NCBI GenBank assembly: GCA_963764365.1
Contig: CAVXSI010000022.1
Location: forward strand, 186,001 to 250,000
Reading direction: 5' to 3'
DNA length: 64,000 bases
From: VRUE01 sp963764365
GTDB taxonomy: Bacteria > Actinomycetota > Thermoleophilia > Solirubrobacterales > 70-9
Shown here: positions 15,392 through 22,775 of the stretch, in pieces
Layout: each line of letters opens with the position of its first letter
Position numbering within the stretch: position 1 is the first letter of the stretch
Translations under genes and position numbers: made by a program
Notes under the pieces: generated by a model
The model's input: only the letters and a program-made list of their open reading frames with translations
The model's database searches: none
What the model was told of the DNA's origin: nothing

Positions 15392-18300
15392 TGGGCGCTC
15401 CTTACGTAGAGCTGCACGCCCACTCGGCCTTCTCCTTCCTCGACGGGGCCTCGACGCCGACGGAGCTGGCCGCGGCGGCGGCGGAGCTGGGATATCCCGC
15501 CTTCGCCCTCACCGACCACGACGGCGTCTGGGGCTCGATGGAGTTCGCCCACGCCTGCTCCGCCCTCGGCGTGCGGTCGATCGCGGGGGCGGAGTTGACG
15601 GTGGAGGTGGGGGAGAACGACGCCGCGCCGTCGGCCCTTGCCCACGTCACCCTGCTGGTTGAGGACGCGACCGGTTGGCGCAGCCTCTGCCGCCTGCTCA
15701 CCGCCGCCCATTCGCACACGCGCAACCCCTCGCTCCGCTGTTCCCTTTCCGTGCGTGGCGAGGCAAAGGAACAGCGGAGCGGGGCGGGGCAGCCCTTCGC
15801 GACGCTGGAGCAGCTCGAGGAGCACGCCGCCGGGCTCGTCTGCCTCTCCGGCTGCGCCGGCTCGGGCGCCCTCGCCGGCGCCTTCGGGCGCGGCGAGAGC
15901 CCCATCGCCGGAGCGCTCGCCGGCCGTCTGCTCGCCGCCTTCGGCCGCGACCGCTTCCGGGTCGAGCTGCAGCGCCCCTGGTGGCGCGGCGACCGCGCCC
16001 GCAACCGCCGGCTCGCCGGGCTCGCCGAGCGGCTCGGCGTCGCCTGCGTCGCCACCGGCAACGTCCACTCCCACGCCCGCCGCCGCGCCCACCTCCAGGA
16101 CGCCCTGGTCGCGATCCGCCTCGGCACCACCCTGGAGGCGAGCGAGCCGCAGCGCCGCGGCAACTCCAGCTCCTCCCTCGCCTCGCCCGCCGCGATGGCG
16201 GCCCGCTTCGCCGAGCACCCCGGGGCGGTCGCCGAGACCGCCCGCCTCGCCGAGCGCCTGCGCTTCGACCTCACGGCCGAGCTCGGCTACCGCTACCCCG
16301 GCTCCGAGAACGCCGGCGCCGACCGTCAGCTGGCCGGCGCCTGCGAGGCGCGCTTCGCCGAGCGCTACGCCGGCTCGCGCCGCCGCGCCGAGGCCGAGCG
16401 GCGCCTCGAGGCCGAGCTGGCGACGATCCGCCGCCTCGGCCTCTCCGGCTTCTTCCTCCTGCACCGTGACCTGCTCGAGCTGGCCCGCGAGGTGGCGCTC
16501 GAGGTGCGCGGCCCCGACTCGGCCCGCTCGGTCCTGCCGCCCGGCCGGGGCCGCGGCTCCAGCGTCAGCTCGATCGTCTGCTACCTGACCGGCCTCTCGC
16601 ACATCGACCCGGTCGAGGCGGGCCTCTTCGCCGGCCGCTTCCTCAACGACGAGGTCGCGGCGATGCCCGACATCGACCTCGACTTCCCGCGCGACATCCG
16701 CGAGCGGCTGATCCCGCGCGTGCACGAGCGCTACGGCGCCGAGCGCTCCGCCCTGGTCGCCGCCTTCCCCACCTACCGCCCGCGCGGCGCCGTCCGCGAC
16801 CTCGGCAGGGCGCTGGCGCTGCCGCCGGCCGAGATCGAGCGGGTGGCGAAGACGGTCGGCCTGCACGAGCGCGGCGCCGAGATCGAGCGCGACGTCGCCG
16901 CCGCGATCGGCCCCGAGCGCGCCGCCGCCCGCGGCTGGCAGGTGCTGCTCGAGCTCGCCGCCGAGATCGTCGGCCTGCCCCGCCACTCCTCCCAGCACCC
17001 GGGCGGGATGGTGATCTCGACCCGGCCGCTGGTCGACGTCTGCCCGGTTGTGCCGGCGGCGATGGCGGGGCGGCAGACGGTGCAGTGGGACAAGGACTCC
17101 TGTGCCGACGCCGGCTTCCTCAAGATCGACCTGCTCGGCCTGGGGATGCTCTCGGCGGTCGAGCGCTGCGTCGAGGAAGTGGGGCGGACGCGGGGTGAGC
17201 CGCTCGACCTCTCGCGGATCCCGCTCGACGACCCCGAGACCTTCCGCTCGATCCGCGCGGCCGAGACGACCGGCGTCTTCCAGATCGAGAGCCGCGCCCA
17301 GATGCAGATGCTGCCGCGCACGCAGCCGCGCAACATCGACGACCTCACCGTGCAGGTGGCGCTGGTCCGCCCGGGGCCGATCCAGGGCGGCGCCGTCCAC
17401 CCATATATAGAGAGGCGCAGGCGGCAGCGCGAGGACCCCGGCTTCGAGATCCCCTACGAGCACCCGCTGCTGGAGCCGGTGCTGCGCGAGACGCTCGGCA
17501 CGATCGTCTACCAGGAGCAGGTGATCGAGGTGGCGATGGCGCTGGCCGGCTTCAGCTCGGCCGAGGCGGAGGGGTTGCGGCGGGCGATGAGCCGCAAGCG
17601 CTCGGCGGCGGCGCTGGAGGCGAGCCACCGCCGCTTCGTCGCCGGCGCGGCCGCCCGCGAGGTGCCGGCGGCGACCGCGGAGCGGGTCTGGGAGCAGATC
17701 CAGGGCTTCTCCGGCTTCGGCTTCCCGAAGGCGCACTCGGCCGCCTTCGGACTGCTCGCCTACCAGTCGGCCTGGCTGCGGAACCACCACCCGCCCGAGT
17801 TCCTCTGCGCGCTGCTGAACGAGCAGCCGATGGGCTTCTACCCGCCCGACGCGCTGGTCCACGAGGCGCAGCGCCGCGGCGTGCGGCTGGCCGGCCCCGA
17901 CGCCAACCGCAGCCGCGTCCTCTGCCACGTCGAAACGCCGTGCCGGCGGCGAGCCGGAGACGTCCACGCCGGGGGTGGGAAAGGCCGGTCGGCGGGGGAT
18001 CCCCATCGACAGGCCGGAGACGTCCCCGCTCCAGGCGAAGCAGGCCCGCCCGTGGGGGAAGAGGAAGTGCGGGGCGGACCGGTGGTGCGGATCGGCCTCG
18101 GCTACGTGAAGGGGGTGCGGGAGGAGGAGATGCGGAGCCTGGTCGCCGCGCGCGAGCGCGACGGCGCCTACACCGGGATCGCCGACCTCGCCTCGCGCTC
18201 GGGCGCCGGCCGCGACACGCTCGAGCGCCTAGCCTGGGCCGGCGCCCTCGACCACCTCCCCACGGCCCCTCTCGCCACCGCCGACCCCGAGGCCCTCGTC

Positions 18301-19002
18301 GACATGGACGTGCCGGGAGTTAGACCCCCTATATGGGCACGTAAGTCCCGGCACGTCTACGGCGCGGGCAGGAGGGGGGCGCTCTGGGAGGCCGGGACGG
18401 TGGGGACGGGAGTGCGGCATGCGGGGGGAACCCAGATGGCGCTGCCGCTGGAGACGCCGGGGGCGCCGGCGCTGCGGCCGCTGGGGGCCTGGGACGAGGC
18501 GATCGCCGACTACCGCTCGATCGGGATGACCCTCGGCGAGCACCCGATGGCGATGCTGCGCGACGGCCTCGACCCGGAGCTGCTGCGCAGCGCCGAGCTG
18601 GAGCGGGTCGAGCACGGCGCCACGGTCGAGGTGGCCGGGATGGTCGTCGCCCGCCAGCGCCCCGAGACCGCCAGGGGGATCGTCTTCATGCTGCTCGAGG
18701 ACGAGTGCGGCACCGTCAACCTGATCGTCCCGCCGCCGGTCTACGACCGCCGCCGGGCCGAGGTCCGCACCGCGCCGCTGGTCCACGCCGTCGGGCGCCT
18801 CGAGCGCCGCGAAGGGATCGTCAACGTCGTCGTCGACGAGGTGTGCGAGCTGGCGCGCGCGGAGCCGCCGCCCCCGGGTTCCGACGGCGCCCTGGAGGAG
18901 GCGAGGCGGCTCGCCCGCCGCTGCGAAGCCCGCCGCCGCGCCGTCGCCCAGCTGCGCACAGTCGCCCCCGCCGGCCACAGCTTCGGCCGCCGCGGGCGCT
19001 GA
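15391..19002 (+). CDS. dnaE2: Error-prone DNA polymerase III alpha subunit DnaE2
   Basis: A 1203-residue C-family polymerase for SOS mutagenesis. The PHP domain opens with VELHAHSAFSFLDGAS and LTDHDGVWGS. The palm carries PDIDLDFPRDIR (residues 426-437) with the catalytic Asp pair. The fingers include SQHPGGMVIS, QWDKD and GVFQIESRAQMQMLPR, followed by the helix-hairpin-helix IQGFSGFGFPKAHSAAFG. An OB domain (VEVAGMVVARQRPE) ends the protein. It is about 100 residues longer than typical DnaE2. The surplus lies in at least three places: residues about 112-131 and 973-989 are palindromic elements, and about 847-894 is an unexplained insertion. It ends the LexA-controlled operon. Confidence 0.96.
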   Translation: MGAPYVELHAHSAFSFLDGASTPTELAAAAAELGYPAFALTDHDGVWGSMEFAHACSALGVRSIAGAELTVEVGENDAAPSALAHVTLLVEDATGWRSLCRLLTAAHSHTRNPSLRCSLSVRGEAKEQRSGAGQPFATLEQLEEHAAGLVCLSGCAGSGALAGAFGRGESPIAGALAGRLLAAFGRDRFRVELQRPWWRGDRARNRRLAGLAERLGVACVATGNVHSHARRRAHLQDALVAIRLGTTLEASEPQRRGNSSSSLASPAAMAARFAEHPGAVAETARLAERLRFDLTAELGYRYPGSENAGADRQLAGACEARFAERYAGSRRRAEAERRLEAELATIRRLGLSGFFLLHRDLLELAREVALEVRGPDSARSVLPPGRGRGSSVSSIVCYLTGLSHIDPVEAGLFAGRFLNDEVAAMPDIDLDFPRDIRERLIPRVHERYGAERSALVAAFPTYRPRGAVRDLGRALALPPAEIERVAKTVGLHERGAEIERDVAAAIGPERAAARGWQVLLELAAEIVGLPRHSSQHPGGMVISTRPLVDVCPVVPAAMAGRQTVQWDKDSCADAGFLKIDLLGLGMLSAVERCVEEVGRTRGEPLDLSRIPLDDPETFRSIRAAETTGVFQIESRAQMQMLPRTQPRNIDDLTVQVALVRPGPIQGGAVHPYIERRRRQREDPGFEIPYEHPLLEPVLRETLGTIVYQEQVIEVAMALAGFSSAEAEGLRRAMSRKRSAAALEASHRRFVAGAAAREVPAATAERVWEQIQGFSGFGFPKAHSAAFGLLAYQSAWLRNHHPPEFLCALLNEQPMGFYPPDALVHEAQRRGVRLAGPDANRSRVLCHVETPCRRRAGDVHAGGGKGRSAGDPHRQAGDVPAPGEAGPPVGEEEVRGGPVVRIGLGYVKGVREEEMRSLVAARERDGAYTGIADLASRSGAGRDTLERLAWAGALDHLPTAPLATADPEALVDMDVPGVRPPIWARKSRHVYGAGRRGALWEAGTVGTGVRHAGGTQMALPLETPGAPALRPLGAWDEAIADYRSIGMTLGEHPMAMLRDGLDPELLRSAELERVEHGATVEVAGMVVARQRPETARGIVFMLLEDECGTVNLIVPPPVYDRRRAEVRTAPLVHAVGRLERREGIVNVVVDEVCELARAEPPPPGSDGALEEARRLARRCEARRRAVAQLRTVAPAGHSFGRRGR
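15726..15784. repeat. In-frame palindromic element in dnaE2, family C, copy 2
   Basis: Arms CGCTCCGCTGTTCCCTTT (from about 15731) and AAAGGAACAGCGGAGCG (15766-15782) pair almost perfectly, with one extra C on the left. The frame encodes SLRCSLSVRGEAKEQRSGAG within the PHP domain, between the ATGWRSLCRLLTAAHS and FATLEQLEEHAAGLVCLSGC segments that are contiguous in other DnaE2 proteins. The right arm equals that of the intergenic copies at 5246 and 36329. Confidence 0.85.
17929..18072 (+). other. Unexplained in-frame insertion in dnaE2
   Basis: About 48 codons separate DANRSRVLCHV from VVRIGLGYVKGVREEEM, which are almost adjacent in other DnaE2 proteins. The inserted peptide is rich in Gly, Arg, Pro and Glu. 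The DNA contains a direct repeat GCCGGAGACGTCC (17950-17962 and 18012-18024), but I find no clear long inverted arms. It may be an older, decayed mobile insertion. Confidence 0.6.
18307..18357 (-). repeat. 51-bp palindromic element, family A, copy 2, in frame in dnaE2
   Basis: This is the reverse orientation of the element at 4625, with arms GACGTGCCGGGA and TCCCGGCACGTC and the centre TAGACCCCCTATATGGGCAC. It begins exactly on a codon boundary and is exactly 17 codons long, reading DVPGVRPPIWARKSRHV (residues 973-989). It lies in the linker between the helix-hairpin-helix and OB domains, where added residues are likely tolerated. Confidence 0.92.
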
Positions 19003-19053
19003 CCAGCACCGGACGAGAACGACCGCCCCACCCACCGGCACTCGACGTGCTCC

Positions 19054-19091
19054 AGTGTGCCTTCCGCTCGTTATTGGAGGGAAAGGCACAC
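19054..19091. repeat. Hairpin between dnaE2 and the next gene, family C-like
   Basis: GTGTGCCTTCC (19054-19064) pairs with GGAAAGGCACAC (to 19091) around an 11-15-nt loop. The TTCC...GGAAAGG core resembles family C. It lies between convergent genes and may help termination, but no T-run follows. Confidence 0.5.
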
Positions 19092-19103
19092 CGGAACGGC
19101 TGC

Positions 19104-19715
19104 TCAGCCGCCGACCGAGACCGACAGCCAGGGGCCGATCAGCGACACCGTCGCGAGGGCGAGGGCGAGGCCGAGGACCAGCGAGCCCGCCAGGGTGACG
19201 ACCCTGAGGCCCGTGCCGGCGAGTCGCGCCTCGCGGCCGCCGGCGCGGCGCCAGTCGGGCATCGCCAGCGACGGCACCTCCAGCACGTGCCCGAGCACGT
19301 GCACGGCCATCAGCACGAACCAGAGGATGAAGCTCGCCTTGTGCCAGAACTTGAGCGCACCGCCGCCGGGGCCGGCGATCGCCAGGGCGACCCCGGTGGC
19401 GAACAGCGCCGCGGTGGTGAGGACCACGCCGGGCGCCAGCACCCGCATGAACAGGTTCGGCGGTCCCTTGCGCACGTAGGGCGGCGCTTGCAGGTAGTAG
19501 CGGGCGAAGCGGTAGCCGGTGCTGCCCAGCTTCAGCGCCACCGGCGGCAGCAGCAGCATGCCGATGAAGATGTGCGGGCCGACGAGGCTGCCGATGAACG
19601 GGATCGTCGCCCCCTCCAGCGCCAGCAGGACCAGCAGGATCGCCGCCGCGCCGCCGGTCAGCCGCGCGTTGCCGACGACGCCGTCGCGCCTCACGATCTG
19701 GGCGTCGCTGTACAT
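19104..19715 (-). CDS. Cytochrome b561/DUF4405-like membrane protein
   Basis: A 203-residue integral membrane protein with about five hydrophobic segments: ILLVLLALEG, IFIGMLLLPPVALKLG, VVLTTAALFATGVALAIAG, FILWFVLMAVHVLGHV and VVTLAGSLVLGLALALATV. His residues occur at helix positions typical of haem ligands (GPHIFIG, KFWHKASF, AVHVLGHV). This suggests a small di-haem b-type cytochrome or a reductase membrane domain that moves electrons across the membrane. A YRFARYYLQAPPYVRKGPPNLFMR loop joins helices 2 and 3. It is followed after 41 bp by the two-component system on the same strand, so it may be its target (inference). Confidence 0.6.
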   Translation of the reverse strand: MYSDAQIVRRDGVVGNARLTGGAAAILLVLLALEGATIPFIGSLVGPHIFIGMLLLPPVALKLGSTGYRFARYYLQAPPYVRKGPPNLFMRVLAPGVVLTTAALFATGVALAIAGPGGGALKFWHKASFILWFVLMAVHVLGHVLEVPSLAMPDWRRAGGREARLAGTGLRVVTLAGSLVLGLALALATVSLIGPWLSVSVGG

Positions 19716-19756
19716 CGGCGCGATGCTGCCCGCGGGCGCTCAGCGTCGCCTAACGC

Positions 19757-20683
19757 TCAGGTGAGAGGTTTCTCATCGCCCTTCGCCGGCGCGAAGTCGC
19801 CCAGCTCGAGCCGCAGGCGGGCGCCGCCGAGCGGCGAGTCCTCGACCCGGATGCGGCCGCCGTGCAGCTCGACGATCGAGCGGGCGATCGCCAGGCCGAG
19901 CCCGCTGCCGCCGGAGTCGCGGTCGCGCGCGGCGCCGCTGCGGTGGAAGCGGTCGAAGACCCGCTCGCGCTCGCCCGGCGGGATCCCCGGCCCGTCGTCG
20001 TCGACCAGGATCGCCAGCCGCCCGCGGTGCGCCGCGGCGGAGATCTCCACCCGGCCGTCGGGCCCGGCGGCCCGGCGCGCGTTGGCGGTCAGGTTGCGCA
20101 GGACCTGGGTCAGCCGGTCGGGGTCAGCGCTCAGCGTCCCGGCCGGGGACTCGGCCAGGACGACGCCGGCGGCCGGCACGCTCTCGGCGAAGCCGCGCAG
20201 GAACGGGGTCAGCTCGAAGCGCTGCCGCCGCAGCGGCAGCTCCTCGTCGAGCCGGGCGAGGGTCAGCAGCTCGTCGACCAGGCGCTCGATCCGCGCCAGC
20301 TCGGCCCCGACCACCTTCTCGACGCGCTGCACATCGGCCGCGCCGGGGTCCGGCTGCCGCGCCAGCACCTCGAGCTGGCCGCGCACCGCGGTCAGCGGCG
20401 TGCGCAGCTCGTGCGAGGCGTCGGAGACGAAGCGGCGCTGGCGCGAGAACGCCTCGCCGACCCAGTACCCGGCCAGCAGCGCCGCCGCGACGATGAAGCC
20501 GCCGGCGACGACGAAGGTCCCGATCACCTCCGCCTGGGCGTCGCCGCGGCCGACCCGTCCCGACTCGTCGCTGAGCTGGTCGAGCGTGGCGAGGAACAGC
20601 GCCGCGACTGCGGCGAGGACGATCGCCGCGATCACGATCACCCGCCGGCCGCGCCTTCCCAGCCCCCGCCAGGCAGCCCTCAC
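19757..20683 (-). CDS. Sensor histidine kinase
   Basis: A 308-residue membrane histidine kinase. Helix 1 is at about 15-31 and helix 2 at about 53-75, with only about 20 extracytoplasmic residues between them, so it probably senses within the membrane. The H-box RRFVSDASHELRTPL has phospho-acceptor His91. The N-box is NLTANARRA, the G1 box VDDDGPGIP and the G2 box GGSGLGLAIARSIVELHGG. The GTG start at 20683 overlaps the regulator stop by 4 nt (GTGA). It pairs with the OmpR-type regulator upstream. The signal is unknown. Confidence 0.94.
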   Translation of the reverse strand: MRAAWRGLGRRGRRVIVIAAIVLAAVAALFLATLDQLSDESGRVGRGDAQAEVIGTFVVAGGFIVAAALLAGYWVGEAFSRQRRFVSDASHELRTPLTAVRGQLEVLARQPDPGAADVQRVEKVVGAELARIERLVDELLTLARLDEELPLRRQRFELTPFLRGFAESVPAAGVVLAESPAGTLSADPDRLTQVLRNLTANARRAAGPDGRVEISAAAHRGRLAILVDDDGPGIPPGERERVFDRFHRSGAARDRDSGGSGLGLAIARSIVELHGGRIRVEDSPLGGARLRLELGDFAPAKGDEKPLT

Positions 20684-21357
20684 GGCGAGGCGGCGAGCCG
20701 GTAGCCGACCGAGCGCACGGTCTCGATCGGCGCCGGTGCGTCGGGCAGCGCCAGCCGCCGCCGCAGGTAGCCGATGTAGACCTGGACGACGTTGGTCCCC
20801 GGGTCGTGGTCGTACCCCCAGACCGAGGAGAGCAGGTCGGAGTGGCTGCAGACCTGGCCCGGGCGCCGCATCAGGTAGGCGAGCAGTTCGGCCTCGCGCT
20901 CGGGCAGCCGCACCGAGTTGCCGTCGCGCTCGACCCGGCGGCTGACCAGGTCGAGCCGCATTCCCGCCGCCTCCAGTGCCGCCACCCCGGCTTCGCCCTT
21001 GGGATGGCGCAGGTGCGCCCGCACCCGCGCCGCCAGCTCCTCGAAGGAGAACGGCTTCGCCAGGTAGTCGCTGGCGCCGGCGTCGAGTCCCTCGACCCGG
21101 TCGGCGACCTCGCCCCTGGCGGTCAGCAGGATCACCGGCAGCGACGGCTTCGCTGCCCGCACCGCAGCCAGCACCTCCATCCCGTCCCGGCTCGGCAGCA
21201 TCCGGTCGAGGATCACCAGGTCGACCCCCTCGCTCAGCGCCAGCCGCTCGCCCTCGGCGCCGTCGGCGGCGACCAGCACCGTGTGACCCTCGCCTTCGAG
21301 TCCGCGCGCGACAAAGTCTGCGATCGCCGCCTCGTCCTCGACCACCAGGATCTCCAC
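20680..21357 (-). CDS. OmpR/PhoB-type response regulator
   Basis: A 225-residue regulator. The receiver domain has the acidic pair E7/D8, phospho-acceptor Asp51 (VILDRMLPSRDG), Thr79 and Lys101 (YLAKPFSFEE). The C-terminal winged helix (about 130-222) has LPEREAELLAYLMRRPGQVCSHSDLLSSVWGYDHDPGTNVVQVYIGYLRRRL. The GTG start VEILVVEDEAAIA is chosen because the receiver fold begins there. It is cotranscribed with the kinase gene with a 4-nt overlap. Target genes are unknown; the b-type cytochrome gene downstream is a candidate. Confidence 0.95.
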   Translation of the reverse strand: MEILVVEDEAAIADFVARGLEGEGHTVLVAADGAEGERLALSEGVDLVILDRMLPSRDGMEVLAAVRAAKPSLPVILLTARGEVADRVEGLDAGASDYLAKPFSFEELAARVRAHLRHPKGEAGVAALEAAGMRLDLVSRRVERDGNSVRLPEREAELLAYLMRRPGQVCSHSDLLSSVWGYDHDPGTNVVQVYIGYLRRRLALPDAPAPIETVRSVGYRLAASP

Positions 21358-21437
21358 GCAGCCGATGGTATCCGTGTGCGGCGCGCTTGCTTCCCGGTCC
21401 TTGACGGCTCGTCCACGGCGCGTAGTGCGCATGTGGG

Positions 21438-21575
21438 ATGCGACCGGAGACCCGATACGCGCGCAGCGGCGACGTCGGCATCGCCTATCTGGTGGGCGGC
21501 GAGGGCGAGATCGACCTGGTTGTCGCCTTCCCCTACATCTCGCATCTCGACCTGCTCTGGGAGATCCCGGCGCAG
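21438..21575 (+). pseudogene. Truncated N-terminus of an alpha/beta hydrolase / adenylate-cyclase-type protein
   Basis: The frame from ATG 21438 reads MRPETRYARSGDVGIAYLVG and then EGEIDLVVAFPYISHLDLLWEIP. This is the characteristic start of actinobacterial proteins that join an alpha/beta hydrolase to a cyclase or LuxR domain. After about 45 residues the similarity stops and the frame runs on into Pro/Ser-rich sequence ending at 21704. No catalytic Ser or later domain follows. I read it as a gene remnant cut off by deletion or insertion. Confidence 0.6.
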
Positions 21576-21715
21576 TCGCCTGAGATCACCCCGCCCTGGG
21601 GATCTGCCGTCGATTCGACGCCCACGAGCGGGCCAAACGTCCGGCCCGTCCTCGCGGCCGGGAGGCGCGGATGGCCGGTTGCGCCCCCTCCATCGAAAGC
21701 TTAAGCTTGAACACG

Positions 21716-22765
21716 ATGCGTTGGGGAACCCCCATCCTGTCCCTGCTGCTGGCGGCTCTCGCGACCCTTCCCGCCGCTGCCGGGGCGAGCGTCACCTTCG
21801 GCGCCAATCTGGCCCGCGAGCCGGACAACACCGCCACCTGCATCACGGTCCAGCTCTTTCCGACCTACGGACCGAACTGCTCGGTCGTTTCGACCGACCC
21901 GACGACCGGGGAGAGCAGCTTTCCGCCGGCCGGCGAAGGCATCGTCTCCGCCGTTCGGGTCAAGGTCGGCCCCAACACCGGCCGGATGCAGATCGCCGAG
22001 GAAGAGGCGCTGCGCAAGGACAACCCGGCCGACCCGGGGCACCCGACCTACGCCTGCTGCAAGCTGGTCGCGCTGAGCCAGGTGTTCACGCCGGCGCCCA
22101 ACTCGATCACCACCGTCCCGGTCAACTTCCCGGTCAAGCAGGACCTGGCGCCGGAGGAAAGCGGCTACTACGTCGACGACCACCTCTCGCTCTCGGTGCT
22201 CGACGAAAACGTGCCGATCCCAGCCGCCACCGACCCCAACGCAGGCCTCGGCATCTGGTTCCCGGCCTGGCAGACGGTGGGCGAAGAGCGGGCGGGCATC
22301 TACGGGACGGCGGGGGCCATGGTCCTCTTCAACGCCGACTGGGACCCGGTCGCCGGCGCCGCCCCGAACGGCGGCGCGGCCGCCACCGGCGCGGCGCTGG
22401 CGCTGCCGCGCACTGCCCGGGTCGTCAACGGCAGGGCGCTGCTGCCGCTGACCTGCAACCTCAGCCGGGCATGTCGTGGCCTGCTGCGCCTGCAGAACCG
22501 CCCGGCGGGGGGCGCGGCGCGGCTGTCCGCCCGGAAGCGCACCGGCAGGCGAAAGAAGGTCGTCACCTACGCGAGCAAGGCGTTCCGGGTCCCGGCGGGA
22601 CAACGGAAGATCCTCCGCGCTCGCCTGCAGGGCGCGGGCAAGCGGCTGCTGAAGCACCGCGCCAAGGCGAAGGCCTGGGTGAACGTCGTTTTCAGGGGCG
22701 GCGTGGCGACCGTGCCCCCATCCAGGATCGTCCTGAAGCGCGCCGCCGGCAAAAAGCATCGCTAG
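21716..22765 (+). CDS. Secreted protein of unknown function
   Basis: A 349-residue exported protein. A signal peptide is evident (MRWGTPILSLLLAALATLPAAAGA, with cleavage probably after AGA). The middle has YGPNCSVVSTDP, a CC pair in YACCKLVALSQVF and Ser/Thr-rich strands. The C-terminal part, RVVNGRALLPLTC through SRACRGLLRL and a Lys/Arg-rich tail, is of a kind repeated in secreted proteins of Solirubrobacterales, where a GRA-LPL-C...C-G-L-L motif is common. ATG 21716 gives a better signal peptide than the one at 21671. It is convergent with the propeller gene that follows. Confidence 0.75.
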   Translation: MRWGTPILSLLLAALATLPAAAGASVTFGANLAREPDNTATCITVQLFPTYGPNCSVVSTDPTTGESSFPPAGEGIVSAVRVKVGPNTGRMQIAEEEALRKDNPADPGHPTYACCKLVALSQVFTPAPNSITTVPVNFPVKQDLAPEESGYYVDDHLSLSVLDENVPIPAATDPNAGLGIWFPAWQTVGEERAGIYGTAGAMVLFNADWDPVAGAAPNGGAAATGAALALPRTARVVNGRALLPLTCNLSRACRGLLRLQNRPAGGAARLSARKRTGRRKKVVTYASKAFRVPAGQRKILRARLQGAGKRLLKHRAKAKAWVNVVFRGGVATVPPSRIVLKRAAGKKHR

Positions 22766-22775
22766 GTGGTGGGGG

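Noticed and set aside
15307..18006. 899-residue minus-strand frame opposite dnaE2
   Set aside because: It is a low-complexity shadow; DnaE2 motifs are on the plus strand.
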